Source of the DNA: Thermomonas brevis
GTDB taxonomy: Bacteria; Pseudomonadota; Gammaproteobacteria; Xanthomonadales; Xanthomonadaceae
Assembly: GCF_014395425.1 (NCBI RefSeq)
Contig: NZ_CP060711.1
Location: 682,001 to 746,000, forward strand
Direction: 5' to 3'
Length of the DNA: 64,000 nt
Part shown: one piece after another, positions 8,910 to 18,217 of the stretch
How the letters are laid out: every line of letters begins with the position of its first letter
How positions within the stretch are numbered: position 1 is the stretch's first letter
The notes under the pieces: generated by a model
What the model was told of the DNA's origin: nothing
Database searches by the model: none
What the model saw: only the letters and a program-made list of their open reading frames with translations
Position numbers and translations under genes: made by a program

Positions 8910-8936
8910 AACGCCGGCGCGAAGCCGGCGTTTTTC
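8910..8936 (+). terminator. Rho-independent terminator
   Basis: Stem ACGCCGGC, loop GCGAA, GCCGGCGT followed by TTTTTC, 27 bp after the stop of the 8473 gene. The A residues on the other side may let it serve the convergent phosphate-transporter gene too. Confidence 0.85.
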
Positions 8937-8956
8937 GTTCTGGAAGCCAGAAGCGT

Positions 8957-10078
8957 TTACGCCCAGCCGGCGAGCGCCAGCAGCCTGTAGAAGCCCCAGG
9001 CCACCGCGCCGGACGCGGGGATGGTGAGGATCCACGCCCACACGATCCGCTCGATCGTGCCCAGCTTGAGCTTGCGCGGGTTCTTGGCGAAGCCCACGCC
9101 CATGATCGCCGTGGACACGGTGTGCGTGGTCGAGACCGGCATGCCGAAGTGCGCCGCCGTCATCAGCACCGTGGCCGAGCTGGTGTCCACGGCGAAGCCG
9201 TCCAGCGGATGCAGCTTCACCATCTTGTGGCCCAGCGTCTTGATGATCCGCCAGCCGCCCGAGGCGGTGCCGGCCGCCATCACCAGCGCGCAGGTGACCA
9301 CGATCCACGTCGCCACGCCGTCGCCCACCGAACCCTTGGGGTGGATGAAGGACAGCCACGCCGGCAGGTCGTTCAACGCGCCGCTGGCTTCCGCGCCCAC
9401 CAGGGTCAGCGCGATCACGCCCATGGTCTTCTGCGCGTCGTTGTGGCCGTGCGCATAGCCCATGTAGGCGGCCGAGGCGATCTGCAGCTTGCCGAACGCC
9501 GCGTTGATCCAGCGCGGACGCGCCAATCGCCGCAGGAAACCACCGGTGCGTTCCAGCCCGGCGATCAGCGCCCACAGCAGCACCATCAGGGTCAGGCCCA
9601 GCAGGAAGCCGACCACCGGCGAGGTCACCATCGGCACGATGACCTTCCAGACCAGGCCCTTGCTCTTGGTCCAGTCGGCGGCGCTCTGGATCCAGATCAG
9701 CGAATCCCAGTTGTTGTGCGAGGCCGACATCGCCGCGCCGCACAGCCCGCCGATCAGCGCGTGCGAGGACGAGGACGGCAGCCCGAACCACCAGGTCACC
9801 AGGTTCCACACGATCGCGCCCAGCAGCGCGCACAGCACTAGCTGCGAGGACGCCTCGACCACGCCGGTGTTGACGATGCCGGTGGCGATGGTGGCGGCCA
9901 CGGCGGTGCCGGTGAGCGCGCCGAACAGGTTGGTCGCCGCCGCCAGGCAGACCGCCTGGCCGGGGGTGAGCACCTTGGTCGCGACCGAGGCGGCGATGGA
10001 GTTGGCGGTGTCGTGGAAGCCGTTGATGAACTCGAAGACGAGCGCGGCGGTCACCACCACGAGGACAAGCGTCAGCAT
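8957..10078 (-). CDS. PiT-family inorganic phosphate transporter
   Basis: A 373-residue inner-membrane protein carrying both halves of the PiT signature: GFHDTANSIAASVATKVLTP near residue 20 and VDTSSATVLMTAAHFGMPVSTTHT in the C-terminal half. About ten hydrophobic helices are visible. These carriers move phosphate, usually as a metal-phosphate complex, with protons at low affinity. It lies 13 bp downstream of a DUF47/PhoU-like gene in the same direction, the usual pairing, in which the DUF47 protein is thought to modulate the transporter. It converges with the gene at 8473 across a terminator. Confidence 0.94.
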   Translation of the reverse strand: MLTLVLVVVTAALVFEFINGFHDTANSIAASVATKVLTPGQAVCLAAATNLFGALTGTAVAATIATGIVNTGVVEASSQLVLCALLGAIVWNLVTWWFGLPSSSSHALIGGLCGAAMSASHNNWDSLIWIQSAADWTKSKGLVWKVIVPMVTSPVVGFLLGLTLMVLLWALIAGLERTGGFLRRLARPRWINAAFGKLQIASAAYMGYAHGHNDAQKTMGVIALTLVGAEASGALNDLPAWLSFIHPKGSVGDGVATWIVVTCALVMAAGTASGGWRIIKTLGHKMVKLHPLDGFAVDTSSATVLMTAAHFGMPVSTTHTVSTAIMGVGFAKNPRKLKLGTIERIVWAWILTIPASGAVAWGFYRLLALAGWA

Positions 10079-10091
10079 GGCCCCGGTCCCG

Positions 10092-10718
10092 TCAACTGTT
10101 CTTCAACACGATCTGGTACGCCACCACGCCGGCCTCTCGGCAGCGGTCGATGGCCTTTTCCAGGATCTCGAAGAACTCCTTGAGCAGGAACATCTGCAGG
10201 CTGTCGAGCTTGCCGGAGTAGATCTCGCGGTACAGCTCCAGCATCAGCCGGTCGGCCTCGTTCTCGATCGAGCGCAGCTTCTCGTTGAGCGCGGTCATGC
10301 GGTCGAGGTTCATCCGTTCCAGCTCGTCCACCATCTGCACCACCACCGCGGCGGCCTGCTCCAGCATCGCCGCGCGCGGGGCGAAGTCGATGTGGGCCAG
10401 GTGCTGGGTCGCCAGCGCGTAGCGGTCGGCGAACTTCTCGATCTGCTTGGGAATCTTGTGCAGGGCCGAGCCCAGCGCCTCGATGTCCTCGCGCTCGATC
10501 GGGGTGATGTAGCTGTCCACCAGCGCCTGGCTGATCTTGTCGGCGGCGGTGCGCTCGCGCAGGCGGGCCAGCTTGAAGGCGTCCAGCGCCGGCTGGCGGT
10601 CGGCCTCCTTCATCATGGCGTGCAGGGCCTTGGCGCTGTCGAGGGCGGCGGCGGCGGCATCGTCCAGCAGCGCGTAGAACTGCGTGCCGGAGCCGAAGAT
10701 GGTTTGCAGGGAGAACAT
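10092..10718 (-). CDS. DUF47 (PhoU-like) phosphate-transport accessory protein
   Basis: A 208-residue, almost entirely helical soluble protein typical of DUF47/TIGR00153. It has four-to-six long amphipathic helices with conserved acidic pairs that suggest metal-binding PhoU-like bundles (for example AFKLARLRERTAADKISQALVDS and LRSIENEADRLM). It is encoded immediately upstream of the PiT transporter with a 13-bp gap, a widely conserved operon. The true start is taken as the ATG at 10718 (MFSLQTIFG); the open frame extends upstream to 10820 without homology. The 264-bp gap to the divergent gene at 10983 should hold the promoters of both units; I see no clear consensus boxes in it. Confidence 0.9.
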   Translation of the reverse strand: MFSLQTIFGSGTQFYALLDDAAAAALDSAKALHAMMKEADRQPALDAFKLARLRERTAADKISQALVDSYITPIEREDIEALGSALHKIPKQIEKFADRYALATQHLAHIDFAPRAAMLEQAAAVVVQMVDELERMNLDRMTALNEKLRSIENEADRLMLELYREIYSGKLDSLQMFLLKEFFEILEKAIDRCREAGVVAYQIVLKNS

Positions 10719-10982
10719 GGGCGGCCCGGTCTCGATGTGTAGAAATGGTTGCAACGATAAGGCGCAATTATGACGGCTGGATGACAAGCCGGCATGCCGG
10801 CCGCCGCCGGGCCCCGCCACGGGACGGCCGGGACGCCCCTGCTATGATGCCCCCGCGCCGCCGGCGCAACACATGGACGCCTCCTTACCGCCGCCGCCCC
10901 GCTTCCCGCTCGCCGCGCCGCCTGCCGCGGCCGCCTCGCCGTGGCGCGTCCCCGCCCCTTCCCAAGCCTCCGGTGAAACCCC

Positions 10983-12299
10983 GTGCTGGAACTGTTGCTC
11001 CTCGTCCTCGCCCTGATCCTGCTCAACGGCTTCTTCGCATTGTCGGAGATGGCGGTGGTCACCTCGCGCAAGGCGCGGCTGAAGCAGCAGGCCGCCACCA
11101 GCCGGGGCGCGCGCAAGGCGCTGGAGCTGGCGGAACGCCCGGAGCGCTTCCTGTCCACCGTGCAGGTGGGCCTGACCCTGATCACCATCGTCACCGGCAT
11201 GCTGGGCGGCGACGCGCTCGGCAGCCTGATCGGCCAGTGGCTGGCCGCGCACGTGCCCGCGCTGGGTGAATACGCCGGCACGCTCGGCACGGTCCTGGCG
11301 GTGGGCCTGATCACCTACCTGAGCATCGTGCTGGGCGAACTGCTGCCCAAGCGGCTGGCGCTGCTGGCGCCGGAGCGGCTGGCCGCCGCGGTGGCGCTGC
11401 CGATGCACTGGCTGTCGCGCATCGCCAGCCCGGTGGTCTGGATGCTCAGCGCCACCGTGAGCGCGCTGCTGAAGCTGATGCGCGCCGGCGACAGCAGCGG
11501 CTCGCAGGTCACGGAAGAGGAAATCCAGCTGCTGGTGAGCGAAGGCCACGAGCAGGGCGTGTTCGACCTCGACGAGCGCAACATGCTCAACCGGGTGATG
11601 CGGCTGGGCGACCGCACCGCCGACAGCCTGATGACGCCGCGCACCCGGATCGCCTGGCTGGACGCCTCCGCGCCGCTGGCGGACAACCTGGCGACGATGC
11701 AGGAGCACGAGTTCTCGCGCTATCCGGTCTACCGCGGCGACGACAGCGACGTGGCCGGCGTGCTGGAAGTGAAGACCCTGCTGGACGAACTGGGCCGGCC
11801 GCAGCCGGAGCTGTTCCGCGACATCCGCCCGGCGCTGTTCGTGTCCGAATCCACCCAGGCGATGAAGCTGCTGGAAATCCTGCGCGAGGAACAGCAGTCG
11901 CTGGCGCTGGTGGTCGACGAATACGGCGACATCCAGGGCATGGTCACGGTCAGCGACATCGTCGACGCGGTGATCGGCCGGTTGCAGACCGGCGGCGACG
12001 GCGACGGCGAGGAGGCGCTGGTGGTGGAGCGCGACGACGGCTCGCTGCTGGTCGACGGCGGCCTGCACGTGGACGAGCTGCGCGAGCTGACCGGCGAGCG
12101 CCTGCCCGACGCCGAGGAACTCGAATACCGCACCGCCGCCGGCCTGGCGATCGCCCGCTTCGGCCGCATCCCGCACGTGGGCGAGCATTTCCGGATCGGC
12201 CCGTGGCGGGTGGAAGTGGTGGACCTGGACGGCCCGCGCATCGACAAGCTGCTGCTGCAGCGCGACCCGCCCGCGGCACGGATCGAAGGCGACGGCTGA
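10983..12299 (+). CDS. CNNM/HlyC-CorC family membrane protein with CBS domains
   Basis: A 438-residue protein starting at GTG (residues MLELLLLVLALILLNGFFA). It shows a DUF21/CNNM membrane domain with about four helices (residues 1-190) containing NGFFALSEMAVV and TYLSIVLGELLPKRLAL, then tandem CBS domains (about 205-330, DRTADSLMTPRTRI and LALVVDEYGDIQGMVT), then a CorC_HlyC transporter-associated domain (about 345-430). Relatives export Mg2+ or help resist cobalt; the label hemolysin is historical. The gene stands alone between divergent and convergent neighbours, and its 3' end lies 12 bp from that of the GGDEF-EAL gene. Confidence 0.92.
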   Translation: MLELLLLVLALILLNGFFALSEMAVVTSRKARLKQQAATSRGARKALELAERPERFLSTVQVGLTLITIVTGMLGGDALGSLIGQWLAAHVPALGEYAGTLGTVLAVGLITYLSIVLGELLPKRLALLAPERLAAAVALPMHWLSRIASPVVWMLSATVSALLKLMRAGDSSGSQVTEEEIQLLVSEGHEQGVFDLDERNMLNRVMRLGDRTADSLMTPRTRIAWLDASAPLADNLATMQEHEFSRYPVYRGDDSDVAGVLEVKTLLDELGRPQPELFRDIRPALFVSESTQAMKLLEILREEQQSLALVVDEYGDIQGMVTVSDIVDAVIGRLQTGGDGDGEEALVVERDDGSLLVDGGLHVDELRELTGERLPDAEELEYRTAAGLAIARFGRIPHVGEHFRIGPWRVEVVDLDGPRIDKLLLQRDPPAARIEGDG

Positions 12300-12311
12300 C
12301 GCGTCCCGCGC

Positions 12312-14450
12312 TCAGCCCAGCAGCGCGGTGAACTCCTGCCCGGACTGCGGGTGGCCCAGCCAGTAACCCTGCACCAGATCGCAGTCGCGCTCGCGCAGCA
12401 GGTCGAACTGCCCCACCCGCTCCACGCCCTCGGCCACCACGGTGACGCCCATCGAATGCGCCATCGCGATGATCGCGCTGGTCAGCGCCAAGTCGTCGGG
12501 GTCGCGCAGCAGGTCGGTGATGAAGCTGCGGTCGATCTTCAGGCCGTCGGCCTGCACCCGGCGCAGGTGGCTGAGGCTGGAATAGCCGGTGCCGAAATCG
12601 TCCAGCCACACCTTCACGCCGAGCTGGCGCAGCCGGCCCAGCAGCGCGACCGCATTGGCCTCGTCGCTGATGACCGCGGTTTCGGTCAGCTCCAGGTGCA
12701 GCCGCTCCGGCGCCAGCCCGCTCTGCTGCAGCGCGCCCGCGACCTGCCGCAGCAGGTCGCCGCTGCCCAGCTGGCGGGCGGAGACGTTGACCGACACGAA
12801 CGGCGGCTCGCCCGCGCCCGGCGGCACCGGCCAGCTCGCCGCCTCGGCGCAGGCGTTGCGCAGCGCCAGCAGGCCGATGTTCTCGATCAGGCCGCTCTGC
12901 TCGGCGACGTCGATGAACACCGACGGCGCCACCGCGCCGTCTTCCGGGTGGTTCCAGCGCAGCAGCGCCTCGGCGCCGACCAGCACCCGGTCGCGGGTGC
13001 GGTAGATCGGCTGGTAGACCAGGCTGAGCTCGCCGCGATCCCAGGCGCCGCGCAGGTCGTGCTCCATGCGCACGCGCCGCTCGATCGCCAGGTCCATGGT
13101 CCGGCTGTAGAAGCGGTAGCAGTTCTTGCCCGCCATCTTGGCCTGGTACATCGCGATGTCGCCGTTCTTCATCAGCAGCGAGGCGCTGCCGGCGTCCTCC
13201 GGGAAGATCGCCACGCCCACCGACGCGCCCAGCAGCACCTGCCGCCCGTGCAGCAGCATCGGCTCGCTCAGCGCCAGCACCAGCGCCTCGGCCAGCCGGA
13301 TCGCCTTGCCGCGCACGCCCGCGTCGGGCTCCGGCCCGCCGGACTGCACCAGGATCACGAATTCGTCGCCGCCGAAGCGCGCCACCAGCGTGTCCGCGCC
13401 CTCGACGCCCTGCACCGCCCGCTCGATGCGCGCGGCGACCTGTAAGAGCACCTCGTCGCCGGCCTCGTGGCCGAGGGTGTCGTTGACCCGCTTGAAGTCG
13501 TCGAGATCGGCGAACAGCAGCGCCAGCTGGCAGCCCGCGCCCTGCTGCTCGCGCAGGCGCTGCTCCAGCGATTCGCGGAACGCCAGCCGGTTGGCCAGCC
13601 CGGTCAGCGCGTCGCTGTAGGCGACCCGGCGGATGTCGCGGTCGTGCCGCGCCACGCTTTCGCGCATGCGGCCGAAGGTGCGGATCAGGTCGCCCAGCTC
13701 GTCCTCGCGGCGGCTGTCCGGCACCGGCGAGGAGAAGTTGCCGGCCTCGATCTCGCGGGCGGCGTCGCCCAGCATCCGGATCGGCTTGACCAGCATGCGT
13801 TGCAGGATCGCGGCGCCGACCAGCGACACGGCGGCGAAGCCGCAGCACAGCAGCAGCAGCCAGTTGAGGCTGCGCCGGTTGACGTCGTCGAAGCCGGCGC
13901 GCAGGCCGTCCAGCGCGCGCCCCTCGGAGCGGGCGACGGTCGCCATCGAATAGCCGATGCGCACCCCGCCCAGCCGTTCCTCGCCGATCGAGATCGGATA
14001 CGACACGTCCAGCAGCTCGCCGTTCTGGCGGGTATGCGGCCCCTTGGCGGCGACGATCTCGGCGGCGAACGGGTCGTTCATCGGCCGGCCGTAGGCGGCG
14101 ATGTCGCCGGAGCCGTCGTGCAGGATGCGTCCGTCGGCGTCGTAGACCAGCACGTAGTCCACGTCCGGCGCGCGCAGCGCAGCGCGGGTGAGGATGCCGA
14201 TCGCGTCCAGGTCGAAGTAGTACAGCGGGTTCGCCAACGCATCGGCCAGCTGCCGCACCTGCGCCTCGCCGCCGGCGCGCATCTGCTCGGCCAGCAGCGC
14301 GTGGGTGCTTTCGCGGACGATGCCGACGATCTCGCGCTGGCTGCCCTGCTGGCGGTTCCACAGCAGCACCATCATCAGCACGACGATCGCGAGCACCAGC
14401 AGGATCGCCACCTGGAAGCGCGATTGCAGGGTCAGGCCGGCGCGCTTCAC
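12312..14450 (-). CDS. Membrane-bound GGDEF-EAL cyclic-di-GMP enzyme with HAMP domain
   Basis: 712 residues. TM1 is at about 14-34, then a periplasmic sensing region of about 150 residues, TM2 around 195-215, a HAMP domain (LVKPIRMLGDAAREIEAGN), a GGDEF domain with intact ARFGGDEF and an EAL domain with intact EALLRW plus DDFGTGYSSL. Both catalytic motifs look functional, so the protein could make or degrade c-di-GMP; direction cannot be read from sequence. The start overlaps by 4 bp (ATGA) the stop of a PhnD-like binding-protein gene, so the two are translationally coupled. The periplasmic partner probably supplies the ligand signal. Confidence 0.94.
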   Translation of the reverse strand: MKRAGLTLQSRFQVAILLVLAIVVLMMVLLWNRQQGSQREIVGIVRESTHALLAEQMRAGGEAQVRQLADALANPLYYFDLDAIGILTRAALRAPDVDYVLVYDADGRILHDGSGDIAAYGRPMNDPFAAEIVAAKGPHTRQNGELLDVSYPISIGEERLGGVRIGYSMATVARSEGRALDGLRAGFDDVNRRSLNWLLLLCCGFAAVSLVGAAILQRMLVKPIRMLGDAAREIEAGNFSSPVPDSRREDELGDLIRTFGRMRESVARHDRDIRRVAYSDALTGLANRLAFRESLEQRLREQQGAGCQLALLFADLDDFKRVNDTLGHEAGDEVLLQVAARIERAVQGVEGADTLVARFGGDEFVILVQSGGPEPDAGVRGKAIRLAEALVLALSEPMLLHGRQVLLGASVGVAIFPEDAGSASLLMKNGDIAMYQAKMAGKNCYRFYSRTMDLAIERRVRMEHDLRGAWDRGELSLVYQPIYRTRDRVLVGAEALLRWNHPEDGAVAPSVFIDVAEQSGLIENIGLLALRNACAEAASWPVPPGAGEPPFVSVNVSARQLGSGDLLRQVAGALQQSGLAPERLHLELTETAVISDEANAVALLGRLRQLGVKVWLDDFGTGYSSLSHLRRVQADGLKIDRSFITDLLRDPDDLALTSAIIAMAHSMGVTVVAEGVERVGQFDLLRERDCDLVQGYWLGHPQSGQEFTALLG

Positions 14451-15397
14451 TCGACCTCCGTGCGCACGCGCTGCACGCCGTTGGCGAGGCGGTCGAGCGC
14501 GCGCCGGTCGTCGTCGCCGATCGGCACGAAGTGCGCGGTGTCCATGAACCGCCGCAGCGCCTCGCCGGCGTCCGGGTCCTGCGCCGCCGCCATCAGCACC
14601 TCGCGCAGCCGCGCCTCCACCTTCGGGTCCAGGCCGCGCCGCGCCAGCATCAGCGCGCGCGGCACGTCGTCGCTGCGGCCGACGATGCGGAAGTCGCGGG
14701 CGAACGCCGGCGGCATCCGCGCCGGGTTGATCCAGTCCAGGTTGCTGAGCACGCCGGCGTCGACCAGCCGCTTGTGCACCCAGGTGGTGATGTTGAGCTC
14801 GGTGCGGGCGAACACGTAGCCCACCCGGTCCGCGCCCGGCTTGTCCATCGGCGACAGCAGCAGTTCCAGCGATTCACCGTCCTCCAGCAGCTTCGCCGCC
14901 GGCAGGTAGTAGGCGCTGGTCGAATACGGGCTCTGGAAGGCGACGCTGCGCCCGGCCAGGTCGTGCAGCGTCCGCACCGGGCTGTCGCGGCGGACGAAGA
15001 ACAGGCTGTGGTAGCGGGTGGCGCCCTCGCGCTCGGTGATCAGGAACGAGCGCGCCACGCCGCGATGCTCCAGCACCGCGGCGTTGCCGGCGGTCTCGTT
15101 GATCCAGTCCACCCGGCCGCGGCGCAGGTAGCTGCTCATCTGCTGCAGGTCCTTGGCCATCAGGATGCGGCCGCCGCGGATGCCGACCGAGGCCATGCGC
15201 GGGATGACGTAGTCCAGCAGCGGCTTGAGCTGGTCGTAGTGCGCCTTCGGATCGTCGCTGACGCGGCCCAGCACCAATATGTCGGCGTCGTCCCCGGGCG
15301 GGACTTCCCGCGTGCGGCTTTCCTGCGCGAAGACGGAGGGCATCCATGCCAGCAACAGGCACAACAGGCACGACAACGCTGGCGTGAAGCGGCGCAT
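14447..15397 (-). CDS. PhnD/SsuA-type periplasmic substrate-binding protein (signalling partner)
   Basis: A 316-residue secreted protein with a cleavable signal peptide (about residues 1-24, ending VFAQ). It matches the PhnD/transferrin-like binding-protein pattern: an initial strand [41 protein letters not shown], then [22 protein letters not shown]. In ABC operons such proteins bind phosphonates or related oxyanions, but no permease or ATPase is nearby. The gene is instead fused by a 4-bp overlap to a GGDEF-EAL gene, so I infer a ligand-sensing role. The ligand is not predictable. Confidence 0.85.
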   Translation of the reverse strand: MRRFTPALSCLLCLLLAWMPSVFAQESRTREVPPGDDADILVLGRVSDDPKAHYDQLKPLLDYVIPRMASVGIRGGRILMAKDLQQMSSYLRRGRVDWINETAGNAAVLEHRGVARSFLITEREGATRYHSLFFVRRDSPVRTLHDLAGRSVAFQSPYSTSAYYLPAAKLLEDGESLELLLSPMDKPGADRVGYVFARTELNITTWVHKRLVDAGVLSNLDWINPARMPPAFARDFRIVGRSDDVPRALMLARRGLDPKVEARLREVLMAAAQDPDAGEALRRFMDTAHFVPIGDDDRRALDRLANGVQRVRTEVE

Positions 15398-15437
15398 GGA
15401 TGCGTGCAGAGCCCCCCTGGCTTCCTACGTCGGCAGG

Positions 15438-16232
15438 CTAACCGATTTTTCCGATATCGGAAGCCTCTCCCGCCAAACGCGCCATCCGCTGCGCATCGGC
15501 CAGCACGCCGCGCAGCAGGCGGATCTCGGCGCTGTCGAGGTTGGCGCGCAGATAGAGCCGGCGCAGCTTGCGCATCGCCGACTCGGGCGCGCGGCCCTTG
15601 TGGAAATCGATCTGGTCGAGCGTCTCGGCGAGCTGGCCGAACAAGCCCTCCAGCTCCGCGTGCGAGGCCGCGCCCTCGCCCGGCGGCGGCGTGCGCACGT
15701 CAGTGGTTGCCGCGCCCGCGTCGCCCAGCAGCGCGCAGCGCAGCTCGTAGCTGAGCACCTGCACGGCGGCGGCGAGGTTGAGCGAGCTGAACGCCGGGTC
15801 GGACGGGATGTGCACCGCCGCGTGGCAGAGCTGCAGTTCCTCGTTGTCCAGGCCGGTGCGTTCGCGCCCGAACACCAGCGCCACCGGCCCGCCGGCCGCC
15901 GCGACCACGGCACGGGCGGCGGCGTCGCGCGGATGCAGCGGTTCCAGCTGGATGCGCCGGCTGCGCGCGGTGGCGCCCAGCACCCATTGGCAGTCGGCCA
16001 CCGCCTCGGCCAGGCTGGCGAACACCGGCGCGGCCTCGACCAGGTCGTCCGCGCCCGCCGCCATCGCGTGGGTGTCGCGGTCCGGCGCCTTCTCCGGCGC
16101 CACCAGCATCAGCTTCGACAGCCCCATCGTCTTCATCGCCCGCGCCGCGGAACCGATGTTGCCGGGATGCTGGGTGCCGACCAGGACGATGCGCAGGCGG
16201 TCGGCGATGGCCGGATTCGATGGTGCATTCAT
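15438..16232 (-). CDS. trmJ: tRNA (cytidine/uridine-32-2'-O)-methyltransferase TrmJ
   Basis: A 264-residue SPOUT methyltransferase. Motif 1 is [21 protein letters not shown] near residue 17, motif 2 [19 protein letters not shown] near 113 and motif 3 [16 protein letters not shown] near 150, all diagnostic of the TrmH/TrmJ group. It would methylate the ribose of nucleotide 32 in the anticodon loop of several tRNAs using S-adenosylmethionine. The length equals the usual TrmJ length. It diverges from suhB (16329), an arrangement common in gammaproteobacteria. The ATG at 16232 is the only sensible start. Confidence 0.94.
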   Translation of the reverse strand: MNAPSNPAIADRLRIVLVGTQHPGNIGSAARAMKTMGLSKLMLVAPEKAPDRDTHAMAAGADDLVEAAPVFASLAEAVADCQWVLGATARSRRIQLEPLHPRDAAARAVVAAAGGPVALVFGRERTGLDNEELQLCHAAVHIPSDPAFSSLNLAAAVQVLSYELRCALLGDAGAATTDVRTPPPGEGAASHAELEGLFGQLAETLDQIDFHKGRAPESAMRKLRRLYLRANLDSAEIRLLRGVLADAQRMARLAGEASDIGKIG

Positions 16233-16328
16233 GTGCGAATGGTAAACTTTGCAGCCCGGCCGCTGCGCCGGGATTCGCTCTTTTCCGCCGTCGTCCCCTT
16301 CACCTCACTCCACCGAGGCGCTTTCGCC

Positions 16329-17150
16329 ATGCAAAAACCCGTCGTCAACGTCATGGTCAAGGCGGCCCGCGCGGCCGGGGGCGTACTTCTGCGCAACATG
16401 AATCGGCTCGACGCGATCAACGTGATCGAGAAGGATCGGCTGGACTACGCCAGCGAAGTGGACGAGCAGGCCGAGCAGGCGGTGGTGAAGGAGCTGCGCC
16501 GCGCCTACCCGGACGCGGCCTTCCTCGGCGAGGAAGGCGGCGCGCAGGGCCGCAAGGGCGGCGCGCTGTTCGTGATCGACCCACTGGACGGCACCAGCAA
16601 CTACCTGCACGGCTTCCCGCACTGGTGCGTGTCGATCGCCATGGTCGAACAGGGCGAGGTCCAGCACGGCGTGATCTTCGACCCGCTGCGCAACGAGCTG
16701 TTCACCGCCAGCCGCGGCAGCGGCGCGGTGCTCAACGACCGCCGCATCCGCGTCTCCGAACGCAAGGACCTGGACGGCGCGATGCTCTCTACCGGCTTCC
16801 CGCCGCGCGAGCGCGAACGCGCGCCGGCGCAGCTGGAATGCGTGCGCGAACTGCTGCGCAGCATCGAGGACATCCGTCGCACCGGTTCGGCCGCGCTCGA
16901 CCTGGCCTACGTGGCCTGCGGCCGCAGCGACGGCTATTTCGAGGCCGGGGTGAAGCCCTGGGACATCGCCGCCGGCGTGCTGCTGGTGCGCGAGGCCGGC
17001 GGCCGCGTCTGCGACTTCCGCGGCGCGGCGACCGGTCCGCTGGACGCACGCGGCATCCATGGCCGCCAGCTGCTGGCCGGCAACCAGAAGCTCAGCGCGG
17101 AACTGCAGAAGGTCATCGTGCAGTCGGGCTACGCCGCCGCGTTCAACTGA
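16329..17150 (+). CDS. suhB: Inositol-1-monophosphatase SuhB
   Basis: A 273-residue member of the Mg2+-dependent, Li+-sensitive phosphatases. Metal-binding motif [21 protein letters not shown] (residues about 84-104) and the second signature [17 protein letters not shown] (about 214-230) are intact, and E in FLGEEGG supplies the third ligand. SuhB hydrolyses inositol-1-phosphate and, in E. coli, also assists rRNA transcription antitermination. The ATG at 16329 follows a GAGG site. The longer frame upstream overlaps trmJ and is rejected. A strong bidirectional terminator follows. Confidence 0.95.
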   Translation: MQKPVVNVMVKAARAAGGVLLRNMNRLDAINVIEKDRLDYASEVDEQAEQAVVKELRRAYPDAAFLGEEGGAQGRKGGALFVIDPLDGTSNYLHGFPHWCVSIAMVEQGEVQHGVIFDPLRNELFTASRGSGAVLNDRRIRVSERKDLDGAMLSTGFPPRERERAPAQLECVRELLRSIEDIRRTGSAALDLAYVACGRSDGYFEAGVKPWDIAAGVLLVREAGGRVCDFRGAATGPLDARGIHGRQLLAGNQKLSAELQKVIVQSGYAAAFN

Positions 17151-17170
17151 TCGCGGTCTCGCTGTTCCGC

Positions 17171-17207
17171 AAAGAAAAAGGCCGCGCACTGCGCGGCCTT
17201 TCTTTTT
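17171..17207. terminator. Bidirectional terminator between suhB and secF
   Basis: Stem AAAGGCCGCGC, loop ACT, GCGCGGCCTTT, flanked by A-rich sequence on the left and TCTTTTT on the right, so it can stop transcription from both suhB and secF. A second hairpin (TCTCCCCGC..GCGGGGAGA, 17211-17232) lies between it and the secF stop. Confidence 0.9.
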
Positions 17208-17241
17208 CCCCTCTCCCCGCATCGCGGGGAGAAGGAAATGC

Positions 17242-18204
17242 TCAGGGCCGGCGCGCCAGCTCCGCGTGGTCCTTCGCCTTCGGCATCAGGTCCTGCTTGG
17301 TCACCCGCAGCGGGCCCATGGTCAGCAGCGCGCCGGAGATGAAGATCGAGGACAGCGTACCGATGATGATGCCGATCATCTGCGACTCGGCCATGCCCTT
17401 CAGCGAATCGCCGCCGTAGATGTACAGCGCCACCACGGTCAGGAACGCCACGAACGAGGTGATCACGGTGCGCGACAGGGTCTGGTTGACCGACTTGTTC
17501 AGGATCTCCACCGGGTCGGCGCGCAGGCCGCGGAAGTTCTCGCGGACGCGGTCGAACACCACGATGGTGTCGTTGATCGAGAAACCCATCACCGACAGGA
17601 TGCCGGCCAGCACGTTGAGATCGAACTCGTGCCCGCTGACCGCGAACCAGCCGGCGCAGACCACGACGTCGTGCATGGTGCCGATGATCGCGGCGATCGC
17701 GAACTTCTTCTCGAAGCGCAGCGAGATGTAGACCAGGAAGCCGATGATCACGAACAGCACCGCGTACAGTCCGTTCAGGGCCAGGTCCTTGCCGACCTGC
17801 GCGCTGATCACCGAGCTGCTGCGGCGGGTGGCCGGGTTGCCGTCCAGCGAGGCCGCCTTCGCCACCGCGTCGCCGATGCTGCTGGCCTGGTCGGGACCGC
17901 CTTCCTTCTGCTCGTCGGCCTGCAGGCGCACCAGCAGGTCGTTGCCGCTGCCGAAGTTCTGCACCTGCGCGCCGCGGAAGCCGGCCGCGTCGAGCTGGTC
18001 GCGCACGGTGTCGACATCCGGCGCCTTGTCGTAGCGCAGCTCGACGCCGATGCCGCCGGTGAAGTCCAGCGCGAAGTTGAAGCCCTTGGTCGCCATCGCG
18101 CCGACCGCGACCAGCATCAGCAGCAGGGCCACCGACAGCGAGACCCAGCGCATCCGCATGAAGTCGATGTTGCTGTCGTACGGGAACACATTGAACGGTT
18201 TCAT
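17242..18204 (-). CDS. secF: Protein translocase subunit SecF
   Basis: A 320-residue inner-membrane protein with TM1 (MRWVSLSVALLLMLVAVGA), a short periplasmic domain, and the C-terminal membrane bundle with GFSINDTIVVFDRVREN, the SecF signature. With SecD it uses the proton gradient to complete protein export and recycle SecA/YidC. It starts 13 bp after secD and ends near a bidirectional terminator, so it closes the tgt-yajC-secD-secF unit. The periplasmic loop region contains a somewhat extended KEGGPDQASSIGDAVAKAA segment. Confidence 0.96.
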   Translation of the reverse strand: MKPFNVFPYDSNIDFMRMRWVSLSVALLLMLVAVGAMATKGFNFALDFTGGIGVELRYDKAPDVDTVRDQLDAAGFRGAQVQNFGSGNDLLVRLQADEQKEGGPDQASSIGDAVAKAASLDGNPATRRSSSVISAQVGKDLALNGLYAVLFVIIGFLVYISLRFEKKFAIAAIIGTMHDVVVCAGWFAVSGHEFDLNVLAGILSVMGFSINDTIVVFDRVRENFRGLRADPVEILNKSVNQTLSRTVITSFVAFLTVVALYIYGGDSLKGMAESQMIGIIIGTLSSIFISGALLTMGPLRVTKQDLMPKAKDHAELARRP

Positions 18205-18217
18205 CTGGCGTGCTCCT

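Noticed and set aside
10719..10982. A regulatory RNA in the DUF47-HlyC gap
   Set aside because: Only GC-rich sequence without a clear stem set or terminator; ordinary divergent promoters are sufficient.
14447..15397. Phosphonate or sulfonate ABC transporter component
   Set aside because: No ATPase or permease gene is adjacent; it is coupled to a c-di-GMP enzyme.
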